Part shown: one piece after another, positions 44,375 through 52,193 of the stretch
Numbering within the stretch: position 1 is the first letter of the stretch
How the letters are laid out: every line of letters begins with the position of its first letter
DNA from: JAVBUP01 sp031555175
GTDB lineage: Bacteria; Bacillota_I; Bacilli_A; Erysipelotrichales; Coprobacillaceae
DNA length: 64,000 nucleotides
Assembly: GCA_031555175.1 (NCBI GenBank)
Contig: JAVBUP010000048.1
Location: forward strand, 1 to 64,000
Direction of reading: 5' to 3'
Program-made: the position numbers and the translations under genes
The notes under the pieces: model-generated
The model's database searches: none
Seen by the model: the letters and a program-made list of their open reading frames with translations, nothing else
Told to the model about the DNA's origin: nothing

Positions 44375-46213
44375 TTAGCGGGCACCCATTCCTCCGCCAC
44401 CACCTCCGCCTCCTCCGCCACCAGAGAAGCCACCACCAAATCCTCCACCAGAAGAATCAGATGATAGTGCTGCTTGATAAGATTCTCTTGCACCTACCAC
44501 ACTCTTGCCAAATCCACTCACTCCATTACTAAATGAGCGGTTATACATATGCATGTAAATATATGGGTAATACGAGCGGTTAGTATACATATAATCTTGA
44601 TCGTTTAACTGAGGATATAAAATAGGCAGTTTCTTTAATACTTGTTTCGCTACACCGATTGCTGTTGCATAAACTAAATATTCCTCCCATTTATCAAGTT
44701 CAGGAAGTTCGGATTCCTTTAATAGCGTTAAATCAGTTAAGAAATTCCTAAACGCTTGCCAAGAGGCATATTCTTCTTGAGCCTCAATGCTTAATCTCTT
44801 GAATTGAGTTGATATCGCAATATTTTGTATCAAAGTAACTAGTAGTAACGATACTGATGCAATGATTGGCATTATATATACATCTGGCAATAAAAGTGAT
44901 CCCATTACAAATAATATTGCAATAAGCGAAAAAGCAAATAGTTTAACTAATTCTTTAGTTTTTATTTTATCTAGTACTTTGTCAATAATACTAACTTTAT
45001 ATAATTCATAACTTGCAGTAAATGAATCAAAGAATTTATTTGCTTGCTTTTCATGTTTCTTTATATAACGGTTTATATCATCCATTGAGACTCTACTATC
45101 TTTATCAGTATCAGCCATTTTTACAAACTCAAATACTAGTTTATCATATGAATAAAGTTCAGTATCTAATCTATCAGATATTATGAATAGAGCTTCTTTC
45201 TTATTAATAAATTCCAATTCCAAATATCTTCTATTGCATAAATCCATTAAGACTGTACTCATTAGATCATCGGTAATATCTTTACCTGCATAGAAGTTTA
45301 ATAATAATCCAACTTCAACTGGTCTCCTGTTTTTATCAATCTCACGATTGTATTTGAAAGAGAACTTAGGTATATATGGTTTTGCTTTCCTTTTAACCAT
45401 AAATGCTAATATTTCATAAAACACTAAAGCGAGGATTGATCCGCCACTTATCACAAATACAGCTATTTTGCTAATTAGGCGTTGCTGATTAGCGTCGTCA
45501 GCCCACTTTGTTTCCTCAGCGATTATATCATCCAGTCTATTTTGATTTACTTCTTTATTTGAAGACACAATCATTTCCCTTGGGAATGCAACTCTTGCCT
45601 CCACGAAAGTATTTTTACTTAAATTAGTGACATCTAAAGCTACTGAGCCATCAGAATTAATAACAACATTACCATTTAATGGACCATGGCCCCATGCTCT
45701 TACATTATTTTGCGAAGTTTCATTTGGTAAATAGATATTGATCTTCACATTGCCTACATGTTGATCAATTTCATCGCCAACAAATTTCCAATATAACTCA
45801 GCTACATCGTTATACTTTGTAATAACATCAGTTAATGTATACTCAATTGTGTATGTGTAAGATGAATTAGAATAATTTCCAACTAATCCTATTTCATATG
45901 CATCGTTTGTTTCATACACTACAAAACATCCAGCAGATTCTACATCACAATATTTATATTCCCCATTTTGATTGTATGCTTTAGTTACAGTTAAGGAATT
46001 AAATCCACTTTTTGGGATAGTCTTATAAACATAAGTAAAATCTCCTGAAAAATCGTAGGTAAAAGTCTCTACTACCTCCATAGACCCATCATCTTGAACA
46101 TAAGCATCAATATTAATACTTTCAATCTCAAAAGATTTGGCAGATACATTAGGCATAAACATAAAGCTGCTTATAAAAGCAGCTATTATCAAGAAAAGTT
46201 TTGTTCTTTTCAT
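44375..46213 (-). CDS. DUF2207 membrane protein with Gly-rich tail
   Basis: The protein is 612 aa. A signal peptide (MKRTKLFLIIAAFISSFMFM) leads to an outside DUF2207 domain (about 25-225), then a membrane helix (about 250-272), a cytoplasmic part, two further helices (about 425-470) and a C-terminal tail with eleven Gly in a row before MGAR. This is the usual partner of LemA, which lies directly upstream; the start ATG is one base after the lemA stop codon. The pair is thought to act at the cell envelope; the function is not settled. Confidence 0.85.
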   Translation of the reverse strand: MKRTKLFLIIAAFISSFMFMPNVSAKSFEIESINIDAYVQDDGSMEVVETFTYDFSGDFTYVYKTIPKSGFNSLTVTKAYNQNGEYKYCDVESAGCFVVYETNDAYEIGLVGNYSNSSYTYTIEYTLTDVITKYNDVAELYWKFVGDEIDQHVGNVKINIYLPNETSQNNVRAWGHGPLNGNVVINSDGSVALDVTNLSKNTFVEARVAFPREMIVSSNKEVNQNRLDDIIAEETKWADDANQQRLISKIAVFVISGGSILALVFYEILAFMVKRKAKPYIPKFSFKYNREIDKNRRPVEVGLLLNFYAGKDITDDLMSTVLMDLCNRRYLELEFINKKEALFIISDRLDTELYSYDKLVFEFVKMADTDKDSRVSMDDINRYIKKHEKQANKFFDSFTASYELYKVSIIDKVLDKIKTKELVKLFAFSLIAILFVMGSLLLPDVYIMPIIASVSLLLVTLIQNIAISTQFKRLSIEAQEEYASWQAFRNFLTDLTLLKESELPELDKWEEYLVYATAIGVAKQVLKKLPILYPQLNDQDYMYTNRSYYPYIYMHMYNRSFSNGVSGFGKSVVGARESYQAALSSDSSGGGFGGGFSGGGGGGGGGGGMGAR

Positions 46214-46214
46214 A

Positions 46215-46769
46215 TTAAAATTGAACTTTAGGAGCTTCTCTATCTTTTGCTTCACTAACTTCAAAATATGTTTCTGGCCCAAATCCAAACATGTTAGCTA
46301 TAATAACAGTTGGGAATGATTGTCTACGCCTGTTATAAACCATAACTGAATCGTTATAGAATTGGCGATACTTAGCTAATTTGCTCTCTAATTCTTGGTA
46401 TTGTCTTTGGAACTCAACAAAGTTGGTATTTGCTTTTAAATCTGGATATGACTCAGATAATGCAAATAATCTATTTAATGCTCCAACCATCTCTGAACCA
46501 GCAATAGCTGCTTGCTCTTGGCTAGGTGCAGCAACGTATTTATTTCTAGCTGAAATTACTTTTTCTAATGTTTCAGATTCATGTTTTGCATAACCCTTCA
46601 CTGTTTCAACTAAATTAGGCACTGAGTCGGCTCTTTGTTTTAATATAACATCAATTTGTGCCCAACTTGATTTTACATTCTCTCTTTCATGGATTAATCT
46701 GTTATATGCATTAACACACATAACCACAACTATCACTACTACTACGATAAGTCCAATAATATATGGCAT
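46215..46769 (-). CDS. LemA family membrane protein
   Basis: The protein is 184 aa. One N-terminal membrane helix (IIGLIVVVVIVVVMCVNAYN) is followed by a helical bundle with the LemA signature VKSSWAQIDVILKQRADSVP, NLVETVKGYAKHES and FPTVIIANMFGF. AGGAAAGG stands nine bases before ATG 46769; the ATG at 46778 touches it. It makes an operon with the DUF2207 gene. The function is unknown in most bacteria. Confidence 0.9.
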   Translation of the reverse strand: MPYIIGLIVVVVIVVVMCVNAYNRLIHERENVKSSWAQIDVILKQRADSVPNLVETVKGYAKHESETLEKVISARNKYVAAPSQEQAAIAGSEMVGALNRLFALSESYPDLKANTNFVEFQRQYQELESKLAKYRQFYNDSVMVYNRRRQSFPTVIIANMFGFGPETYFEVSEAKDREAPKVQF

Positions 46770-46861
46770 CTTATTCATCCTTTCCTGTAGTTGTACTACA
46801 GTATTATTATACACTAATGTATAAAAAAAACTATTATTTTAGATAATAGTTAATAAAATGT

Positions 46862-47617
46862 TTAGATTAATCCTAGTTGTTGGCAAGCATATTCAATACC
46901 ATCTTCTTCAATATCTTTTGTTACAAAAGTAGCAATGTCTTTTAGTGGTTGCACTGCATTCCCCATCGCAACACTTGTTTTGGCATGAGTAAACATTTTT
47001 ATATCATTCATCCCATCACCAAATACAATCACATCTTCTTCATCTGCACGAAAATGTTCTAATACTTTCTTGATTCCGTAATATTTTTCATCTGCTTCAA
47101 CAATTGCAAAATTTCTAAAATATAATACAAAGTATTCCCGTAAACTCGGAATCAAATGAGCATTATGTTCTTGTAAATCTAAATATACTTTAAAGATTTT
47201 TTCGTAGTCAGCTAAATCAATACTATCAACTAATTTAAGATTTAGACCGCCTATAAACTCAAACATCTTCTCATACTCAGTATAGTTACCCTTAAGATCA
47301 CAAAGTGCATAAGGAATATTAGCTACTTTTGCTTCAGTTACAATTCTTTTAACTAAATCATTATCTAGTGGTTTTTCAAAGATAACTTCATCATCAACTA
47401 CCACTAAATGCCCGCCTTCAGCTACCACTGAAGTTATTCCTAAATACTCTCTTATACTTCCTAAATTCCAATATGCACGACCAGTAGCCAACGCTACAAA
47501 ATGTCCATTCTCAATTAATTTTTTAATAGTTCTAATTGTTGATGCTGGCACAGTTTCTTTTTCATCATGTGTTCTTAGCGTGCCATCAACATCAAAGAAT
47601 AAATACTTTTTTTCCAT
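46862..47617 (-). CDS. Cof-type HAD phosphatase
   Basis: The protein is 251 aa. YLFFDVDGTLRTHDE is HAD motif I, ALATGRAYW motif II and VIVFGDGMNDIKMF motif IV, with the C2 cap between II and III (about 80-185) typical of the Cof/YidA group of sugar-phosphate and flavin-phosphate phosphatases. GGGGATGAG is before ATG 47617. The substrate is unknown. Confidence 0.88.
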   Translation of the reverse strand: MEKKYLFFDVDGTLRTHDEKETVPASTIRTIKKLIENGHFVALATGRAYWNLGSIREYLGITSVVAEGGHLVVVDDEVIFEKPLDNDLVKRIVTEAKVANIPYALCDLKGNYTEYEKMFEFIGGLNLKLVDSIDLADYEKIFKVYLDLQEHNAHLIPSLREYFVLYFRNFAIVEADEKYYGIKKVLEHFRADEEDVIVFGDGMNDIKMFTHAKTSVAMGNAVQPLKDIATFVTKDIEEDGIEYACQQLGLI

Positions 47618-47702
47618 CTCATCCCCAACTTTCTTGAACATTATATCATAGAAACGATAAAATATAAGCCTATAAGCTTATATTATAAAACAATGCTCAA
47701 TC

Positions 47703-48605
47703 TTATATCTCTTTTCTAGTCGCAATTCTAATTGCTTGTCGCCTATTCTCTACTTTTACAATTTGATGCTCGCCAGCAAATTCTCCATCCACTGTCCACG
47801 ATACGCCTTCATTAAACTCAAACACAATATTTTTGGCATGAATAAAACATATGACATCTTCTGCTGGTTTTTGATGCAACAACCAATTTATTAAACGTTT
47901 ATTTTGAAATCTATTTTCAGGTTTTCTTATCAAAATAATTTCAAAATTACCATCATCAAACTTAACCTGTTCTTCAGGAAGTTTAATTATTCCAGCTATT
48001 ATATTTGAGTTACTAACTGACCCAAAAATAAAATCTCCTTCAATTATCTCCCCATCAGCGATTATTTTGGCATAATGTGATTTATTGTCCACTAAATCGA
48101 TTACACCACGTAGAAAGTAAGCTCCGCGTCCAAATATGTTTTTTAATCTTTGAGATGTTGCGTATGATGTTTTGGTGAATGCGCCAAAAGATGCGATATA
48201 TGCAAAGATAGTATCTTCATTAAATAAACCAATATCATGTTTTCTGTAAAGACTACCTGTAGCTCCTTTTAACGCCTTGTTCATATTTTGTGATATTTTC
48301 AAAGTGCTAGCAATATCATTAGTGGTTCCTGTCGGGATATATCCTATTGGAATACTTACTCCTGAGGATAATAATCCACACGTAATTTCATTAAATGTTC
48401 CATCACCCCCACAGAATATTATTCGATCATAATCTATTGCATGATTTGAAACAATATCTCTGGCATCATCTTTTTTCGATGTTGTATAGATAGTAGTATT
48501 ATACCCTTTACTATCCAAGTATTTTACTATTGGTTCAACTAATTTTTTTGCTTTCTGTCTTCCTGCAACCGGGTTGATAATAAGCAATATTCTCTCTTGT
48601 ACCAT
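47703..48605 (-). CDS. diacylglycerol kinase-family lipid kinase
   Basis: The protein is 300 aa. ILLIINPVAGRQKAKKLVEP is the N-terminal loop, IIFCGGDGTFNEITCGL the nucleotide-binding GGDGT motif and IGYIPTGTTNDIASTL the following conserved loop of the DagK/YegS family. It may recycle diacylglycerol released by lipoteichoic acid synthesis (DgkB role) or phosphorylate other lipids. Weak ribosome site. No close operon partner. Confidence 0.88.
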   Translation of the reverse strand: MVQERILLIINPVAGRQKAKKLVEPIVKYLDSKGYNTTIYTTSKKDDARDIVSNHAIDYDRIIFCGGDGTFNEITCGLLSSGVSIPIGYIPTGTTNDIASTLKISQNMNKALKGATGSLYRKHDIGLFNEDTIFAYIASFGAFTKTSYATSQRLKNIFGRGAYFLRGVIDLVDNKSHYAKIIADGEIIEGDFIFGSVSNSNIIAGIIKLPEEQVKFDDGNFEIILIRKPENRFQNKRLINWLLHQKPAEDVICFIHAKNIVFEFNEGVSWTVDGEFAGEHQIVKVENRRQAIRIATRKEI

Positions 48606-48715
48606 AACTATCTATCACCAACTTTCAACATAATTATACAACATTAGGCCATTATATAAAACATTTTTTAAGATATGAAAAAACTACTATCAGTTTGACA
48701 GTAGTTAAAATCATT

Positions 48716-50080
48716 TTATTTAATTAAATCGTATATCGCTTGTGCAAATATTACTGCTCCTAATAATAAATCATTAATTGGCAAAAATTCATTATTTCCA
48801 TGGATATGCATATCCGGCCCATTTGGGAAATCCATTCCAAATGCAATACAATTTGGCATTGATTTTGCATATGTACCTCCCCCAATGGCAAATGGTTTTG
48901 ACACAATATCTCCTGAATGCATAGCATAAGCATTAACTAACGTTTTCACAAATTCTGATTGAGGATCAACATATAATGGCTTACCGACACCCAATTGGAT
49001 ATCGAATCCACAACTTGTCATAGTAGCAGTAATTCTTTTCTTCATATCCTCTACATCATTATCATGCGGGAATCTAATATCTACCCAAAATTCAAATTTA
49101 TCATCTTTCCATGTAAGTGTTCCAAAGTTGCATGTTAAAGGTCCCATTTCACCCAAGTGATTAATACCCATTCTTGCGCCATAGCAATCATCATAGAAAT
49201 AATCGGCAATAAGTTTTACCAATGGATTGTTTGTCTTAGTTCTTAGATATTCATTTAATAGAACTATCGCATTCTTACCAAGTTCAGGCATTGAACCATG
49301 AGCTGAAACACCTTCTAACTCTAGGCGTACATAATCTCCCTCTTGATTAACTTTCCCATTCAATTGCAATTTATGAGTATATTCTTGAAAGTCACTATAG
49401 TCACTTATATTACCTATTACTAATGCACTTGCAAACCCAGGCACGACATTAGGCCTTGTTCCAGCAATAAACTCTTTAATAAAATCATTTTTTGCTTCCC
49501 CAAAAACTTTATAATGGCATAATCCTTTTTCTCCATAAATTCCTGGGAATGAAGCATCTGGAGTAAATCCACAATTAGGGTAAGGTTGTTTAGAGAAATA
49601 ATGACTCATGCAGCGACTTCCCGACTCTTCATCGCACCCCATAATTAAACGTACTCTCTTTGAAACAGGTAATCCTAAGTCGCGAATTAATTTAATCGCA
49701 TAGTAAGCCGCTACTGTAGGGCCTTTATCATCACTTGCCCCTCGACCATAGATGTTTACATCATCTACTTCCCCACTAAATGGATCTCTTTCCCAACCAT
49801 CGTTAACAGGGACAACATCTAAATGTCCTAATACGCCAACGACTTCTTCACCATGTCCATATTCGATATGCCCAGCATAGCCATCAACATCTAATACTGC
49901 AAATCCATCTTTTTTTCCTAAAGCAAGCATATAATCCAAAGCTTTTCTCATATCAGTTCCAAATGGAGCATTATCCTTAACATCATCCATATTCGTAACT
50001 GACGGAATTCTTACTACTTCGGATGTAGTATGGATTATTTCTTCCTTAATCTTATCAACTTCTTTTTTGAAATCTACCAT
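48716..50080 (-). CDS. M20-family dipeptidase (PepV/Sapep-type)
   Basis: The protein is 454 aa. Zinc-binding residues are in GVLGHLDVVPVNDGW (His), GRGASDDKGPTVAAY (bridging Asp) and MGCDEESGSRCM (Glu-Glu). The lid domain insertion and the C-terminal AIGGGTYAKSMPNCIAFG with a late His in DMHIHGNNEF fit the dipeptidase PepV group. It cleaves dipeptides in the cytosol. AGGAGG precedes ATG 50080. It lies 12 bp after the CoA-binding protein gene. Confidence 0.92.
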   Translation of the reverse strand: MVDFKKEVDKIKEEIIHTTSEVVRIPSVTNMDDVKDNAPFGTDMRKALDYMLALGKKDGFAVLDVDGYAGHIEYGHGEEVVGVLGHLDVVPVNDGWERDPFSGEVDDVNIYGRGASDDKGPTVAAYYAIKLIRDLGLPVSKRVRLIMGCDEESGSRCMSHYFSKQPYPNCGFTPDASFPGIYGEKGLCHYKVFGEAKNDFIKEFIAGTRPNVVPGFASALVIGNISDYSDFQEYTHKLQLNGKVNQEGDYVRLELEGVSAHGSMPELGKNAIVLLNEYLRTKTNNPLVKLIADYFYDDCYGARMGINHLGEMGPLTCNFGTLTWKDDKFEFWVDIRFPHDNDVEDMKKRITATMTSCGFDIQLGVGKPLYVDPQSEFVKTLVNAYAMHSGDIVSKPFAIGGGTYAKSMPNCIAFGMDFPNGPDMHIHGNNEFLPINDLLLGAVIFAQAIYDLIK

Positions 50081-50091
50081 TTTATTTCCTC

Positions 50092-50472
50092 CTAATAACT
50101 TGCAACTACAAGCACGCATGCTTCAATAGTTTCTATTTCATATTCTTTAGCTATTTCTAGTAATTCATCATCGATTGTACCAGGTTGAAGCCAAACTTTA
50201 TTGATACCTAGATTCTTCATTGTCCCTAAAACATTCTTTCCAATCGCTGGATTTACTACAAATACAACAACATCTACTTTTTCTGGTAATGCTCCTAAAT
50301 CTTTATATAATTTATCTCCATCAATTTCAGCATATTTTGGACTAATACCATATACTATCTTATTCTTCTCTTTAAGTTTTTTATATATCTTATTTCCATA
50401 TTTCTCTGGATCTAAGTTAACACCAACAACTGCCCATTTAGATGTTTCTTGATATATTTCTAATGCTCTCAT
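50092..50472 (-). CDS. CoA-binding domain protein (YccU-like)
   Basis: The protein is 126 aa with a Rossmann-type CoA-binding domain: TSKWAVVGVNLDPEKYGNKI, YGISPKY, LPEKVDVVVFVVNPAIGKNV and INKVWLQPGTIDDEL. This is the small single-domain form without ligase parts. GGGAGG precedes the ATG. The role is unknown; redox regulation through CoA has been proposed for relatives. Confidence 0.85.
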   Translation of the reverse strand: MRALEIYQETSKWAVVGVNLDPEKYGNKIYKKLKEKNKIVYGISPKYAEIDGDKLYKDLGALPEKVDVVVFVVNPAIGKNVLGTMKNLGINKVWLQPGTIDDELLEIAKEYEIETIEACVLVVASY

Positions 50473-50699
50473 AAACCTGCCTCCCCAATATTAATAGTAT
50501 ACCACTTTTTTGATTAATGTGTAGTATTGTAAAAAAATTACTAAACTGCAAGATTCAACATTTTTCTTATATCTATAAAATTATAATATAATTAGAAGTT
50601 AAGTATACATATGTCAGTGTTAGGATAGGAGGGATCAAGAGTATTTATTTAGCCTATTAGTTATTTGTTATCAATTTCATTCAAAGGAGGAAAATAATT

Positions 50700-51128
50700 A
50701 TGAAACTTGAAAGCAAGAACATTGAAGTAGAAGAAACAGACCAAGAAGTCAATTATGAAAAAGTTAATCTTACAGTAACAGTTTATAATAATACAGATTA
50801 TCATTTGGAAGTATACTCACAAGAATTATCTTGGGGTAAATTTGGTGAGTCACCTGGACCAATTGATCCAAACAATAGTGGATCATTTAAGGCGATGGGT
50901 AGAGCCCATTCCGCTAGTGGTACTGAAGGTAAGATTGTTTGGAGAATTCGCGATACTGATCACCAATATGGCATGCCAAAAGTTACATTTAAGTTTGATC
51001 AACCATATTCTGGAAGTAACAGTTATGAAACGACATGTGATGACTTAAAATATAAGGCTAGTCATACAATTGTTAGTGGAGAAGGCAAATTCGCAACTAT
51101 TCTAAATATTCACATTAGCAAAGCTTAA
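50700..51128 (+). CDS. aegerolysin-like protein
   Basis: The protein is 142 aa with no signal peptide. The middle part LEVYSQELSWGKFGESPGPI, then SFKAMGRAHSASGTEGKIVW matches the aegerolysin pattern (SWGK, a Gly-Arg-x-x-(S/A)-(A)-x-G-T-x-G core), a beta-sandwich family known from fungi and some bacteria, including pore-forming partners and clostridial insecticidal proteins. The usual Trp/Cys-rich WDCPWG segment is changed to FDQPYSGSNSYE. AAAGGAGG stands before the ATG after a long AT-rich leader (about 120 nt). Membrane-lipid binding is inference. Confidence 0.6.
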   Translation: MKLESKNIEVEETDQEVNYEKVNLTVTVYNNTDYHLEVYSQELSWGKFGESPGPIDPNNSGSFKAMGRAHSASGTEGKIVWRIRDTDHQYGMPKVTFKFDQPYSGSNSYETTCDDLKYKASHTIVSGEGKFATILNIHISKA

Positions 51129-51133
51129 TCAAG

Positions 51134-51164
51134 AAAAAGACTTCAGAATTCTGAAGTCTTTTAT
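51134..51164. terminator. bidirectional terminator
   Basis: AAAAGACTTCAGAA pairs with TTCTGAAGTCTTTT, between two convergent genes. Confidence 0.8.
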
Positions 51165-52075
51165 ATATCTCTAGCATTAACCCAACCAGTCACACCAATT
51201 AACTCTGGGTTGTTTGTTATTCTATAACGTCCATTAACCTCTACTCCATCAGCTAGATAATATACCCCTGATACATAAGTTGATGGTTGGTCAGCCGTTG
51301 CCGACACATATAGTGGGTCATTTTTCAACACTACGCGTTTCCCTCTAGCATTTACTGTAGGATAAACTGGATTACCAGTTGCATCAAACACTTTGTATCC
51401 TGGATGTCTATTAGCTAAAGCTATCGCATTCTCTAAATCACTAAAAGCCCCAATTTGCGAATTTGCATCTGCCCATGTCTTTCTAACTCTATATAACTGA
51501 CCAGCTGGTTTTGGAGAAGTACCCTTGAAATCTAACTTTAAATATCTTACTACTACATTCGCCACTGCTCTAGCATAATCTGATGTTCCCTTATCACTTC
51601 TTATATAATAGCTATCATATGTTCCATTCATAAAACCGCCTTCACATAAGATTGATGGAATTGTCTGCGAATTGATTACCAAAAATTTTCCATAATGTGT
51701 TCCACGGTTTCTAAGCCCAGTCTGTAATGCCATTTCATCGACTAGCATTTGCCCTAATGGCTTCCATTTTTCTACGCGCCAAAATGTCTCAACTCCTGAC
51801 ACATTTGTGAATTCATCTCCTGAGGCATTATGGTGAATCGCTAAATACATATCAGCTTTTTCTCTAACCGCAATATACTTACGATCTTTTAATGGTACAT
51901 CTGTTTTTCCTGTCGGATCATCAGCTCTAACCACTCTAATATCATAAGGCTCTAAGTATCTTTTTATTTTATCACATACTTCATCATTTAAAGTCCATTC
52001 TCTAATATCATCTGGAGTTCTTTTCCCATATGTGTTTAATCCATGTCCTGCATCTAATATTAATACTTTTGTCAT
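51161..52075 (-). CDS. N-acetylmuramoyl-L-alanine amidase without signal peptide
   Basis: The protein is 304 aa. The Amidase_3 zinc domain (residues 3-180) has VLILDAGHGLNT (His), LNDEVCDKIKRYL with Glu, YLAIHHNAS (His) and the catalytic Glu in SILCEGGFMNG. A SPOR-like segment follows (LYRVRKTWADANSQIGAF, then SDLENAIALANRHPGYKVF) and a short SH3-like tail. There is no signal peptide, as in phage endolysins and in CwlC-type amidases that open the mother cell at the end of sporulation. The cotJ genes in the window favour the latter. Confidence 0.88.
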   Translation of the reverse strand: MTKVLILDAGHGLNTYGKRTPDDIREWTLNDEVCDKIKRYLEPYDIRVVRADDPTGKTDVPLKDRKYIAVREKADMYLAIHHNASGDEFTNVSGVETFWRVEKWKPLGQMLVDEMALQTGLRNRGTHYGKFLVINSQTIPSILCEGGFMNGTYDSYYIRSDKGTSDYARAVANVVVRYLKLDFKGTSPKPAGQLYRVRKTWADANSQIGAFSDLENAIALANRHPGYKVFDATGNPVYPTVNARGKRVVLKNDPLYVSATADQPSTYVSGVYYLADGVEVNGRYRITNNPELIGVTGWVNARDI

Positions 52076-52193
52076 TTATTATCACCTACAATAGTGTATT
52101 CACCTACTCTAGTTAATGTGCCATATATTATAATTAAGTTCCAACAGACAAAATAAAAAGCGACAGAGAAATATCTCTATCGCAATTTAATTA

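Noticed and set aside
44375..44460. Gly-codon run at the end of the DUF2207 gene as a simple repeat or sequencing artefact
   Set aside because: A Gly-rich tail is a normal feature of DUF2207 proteins, and the frame stays open to a proper stop.
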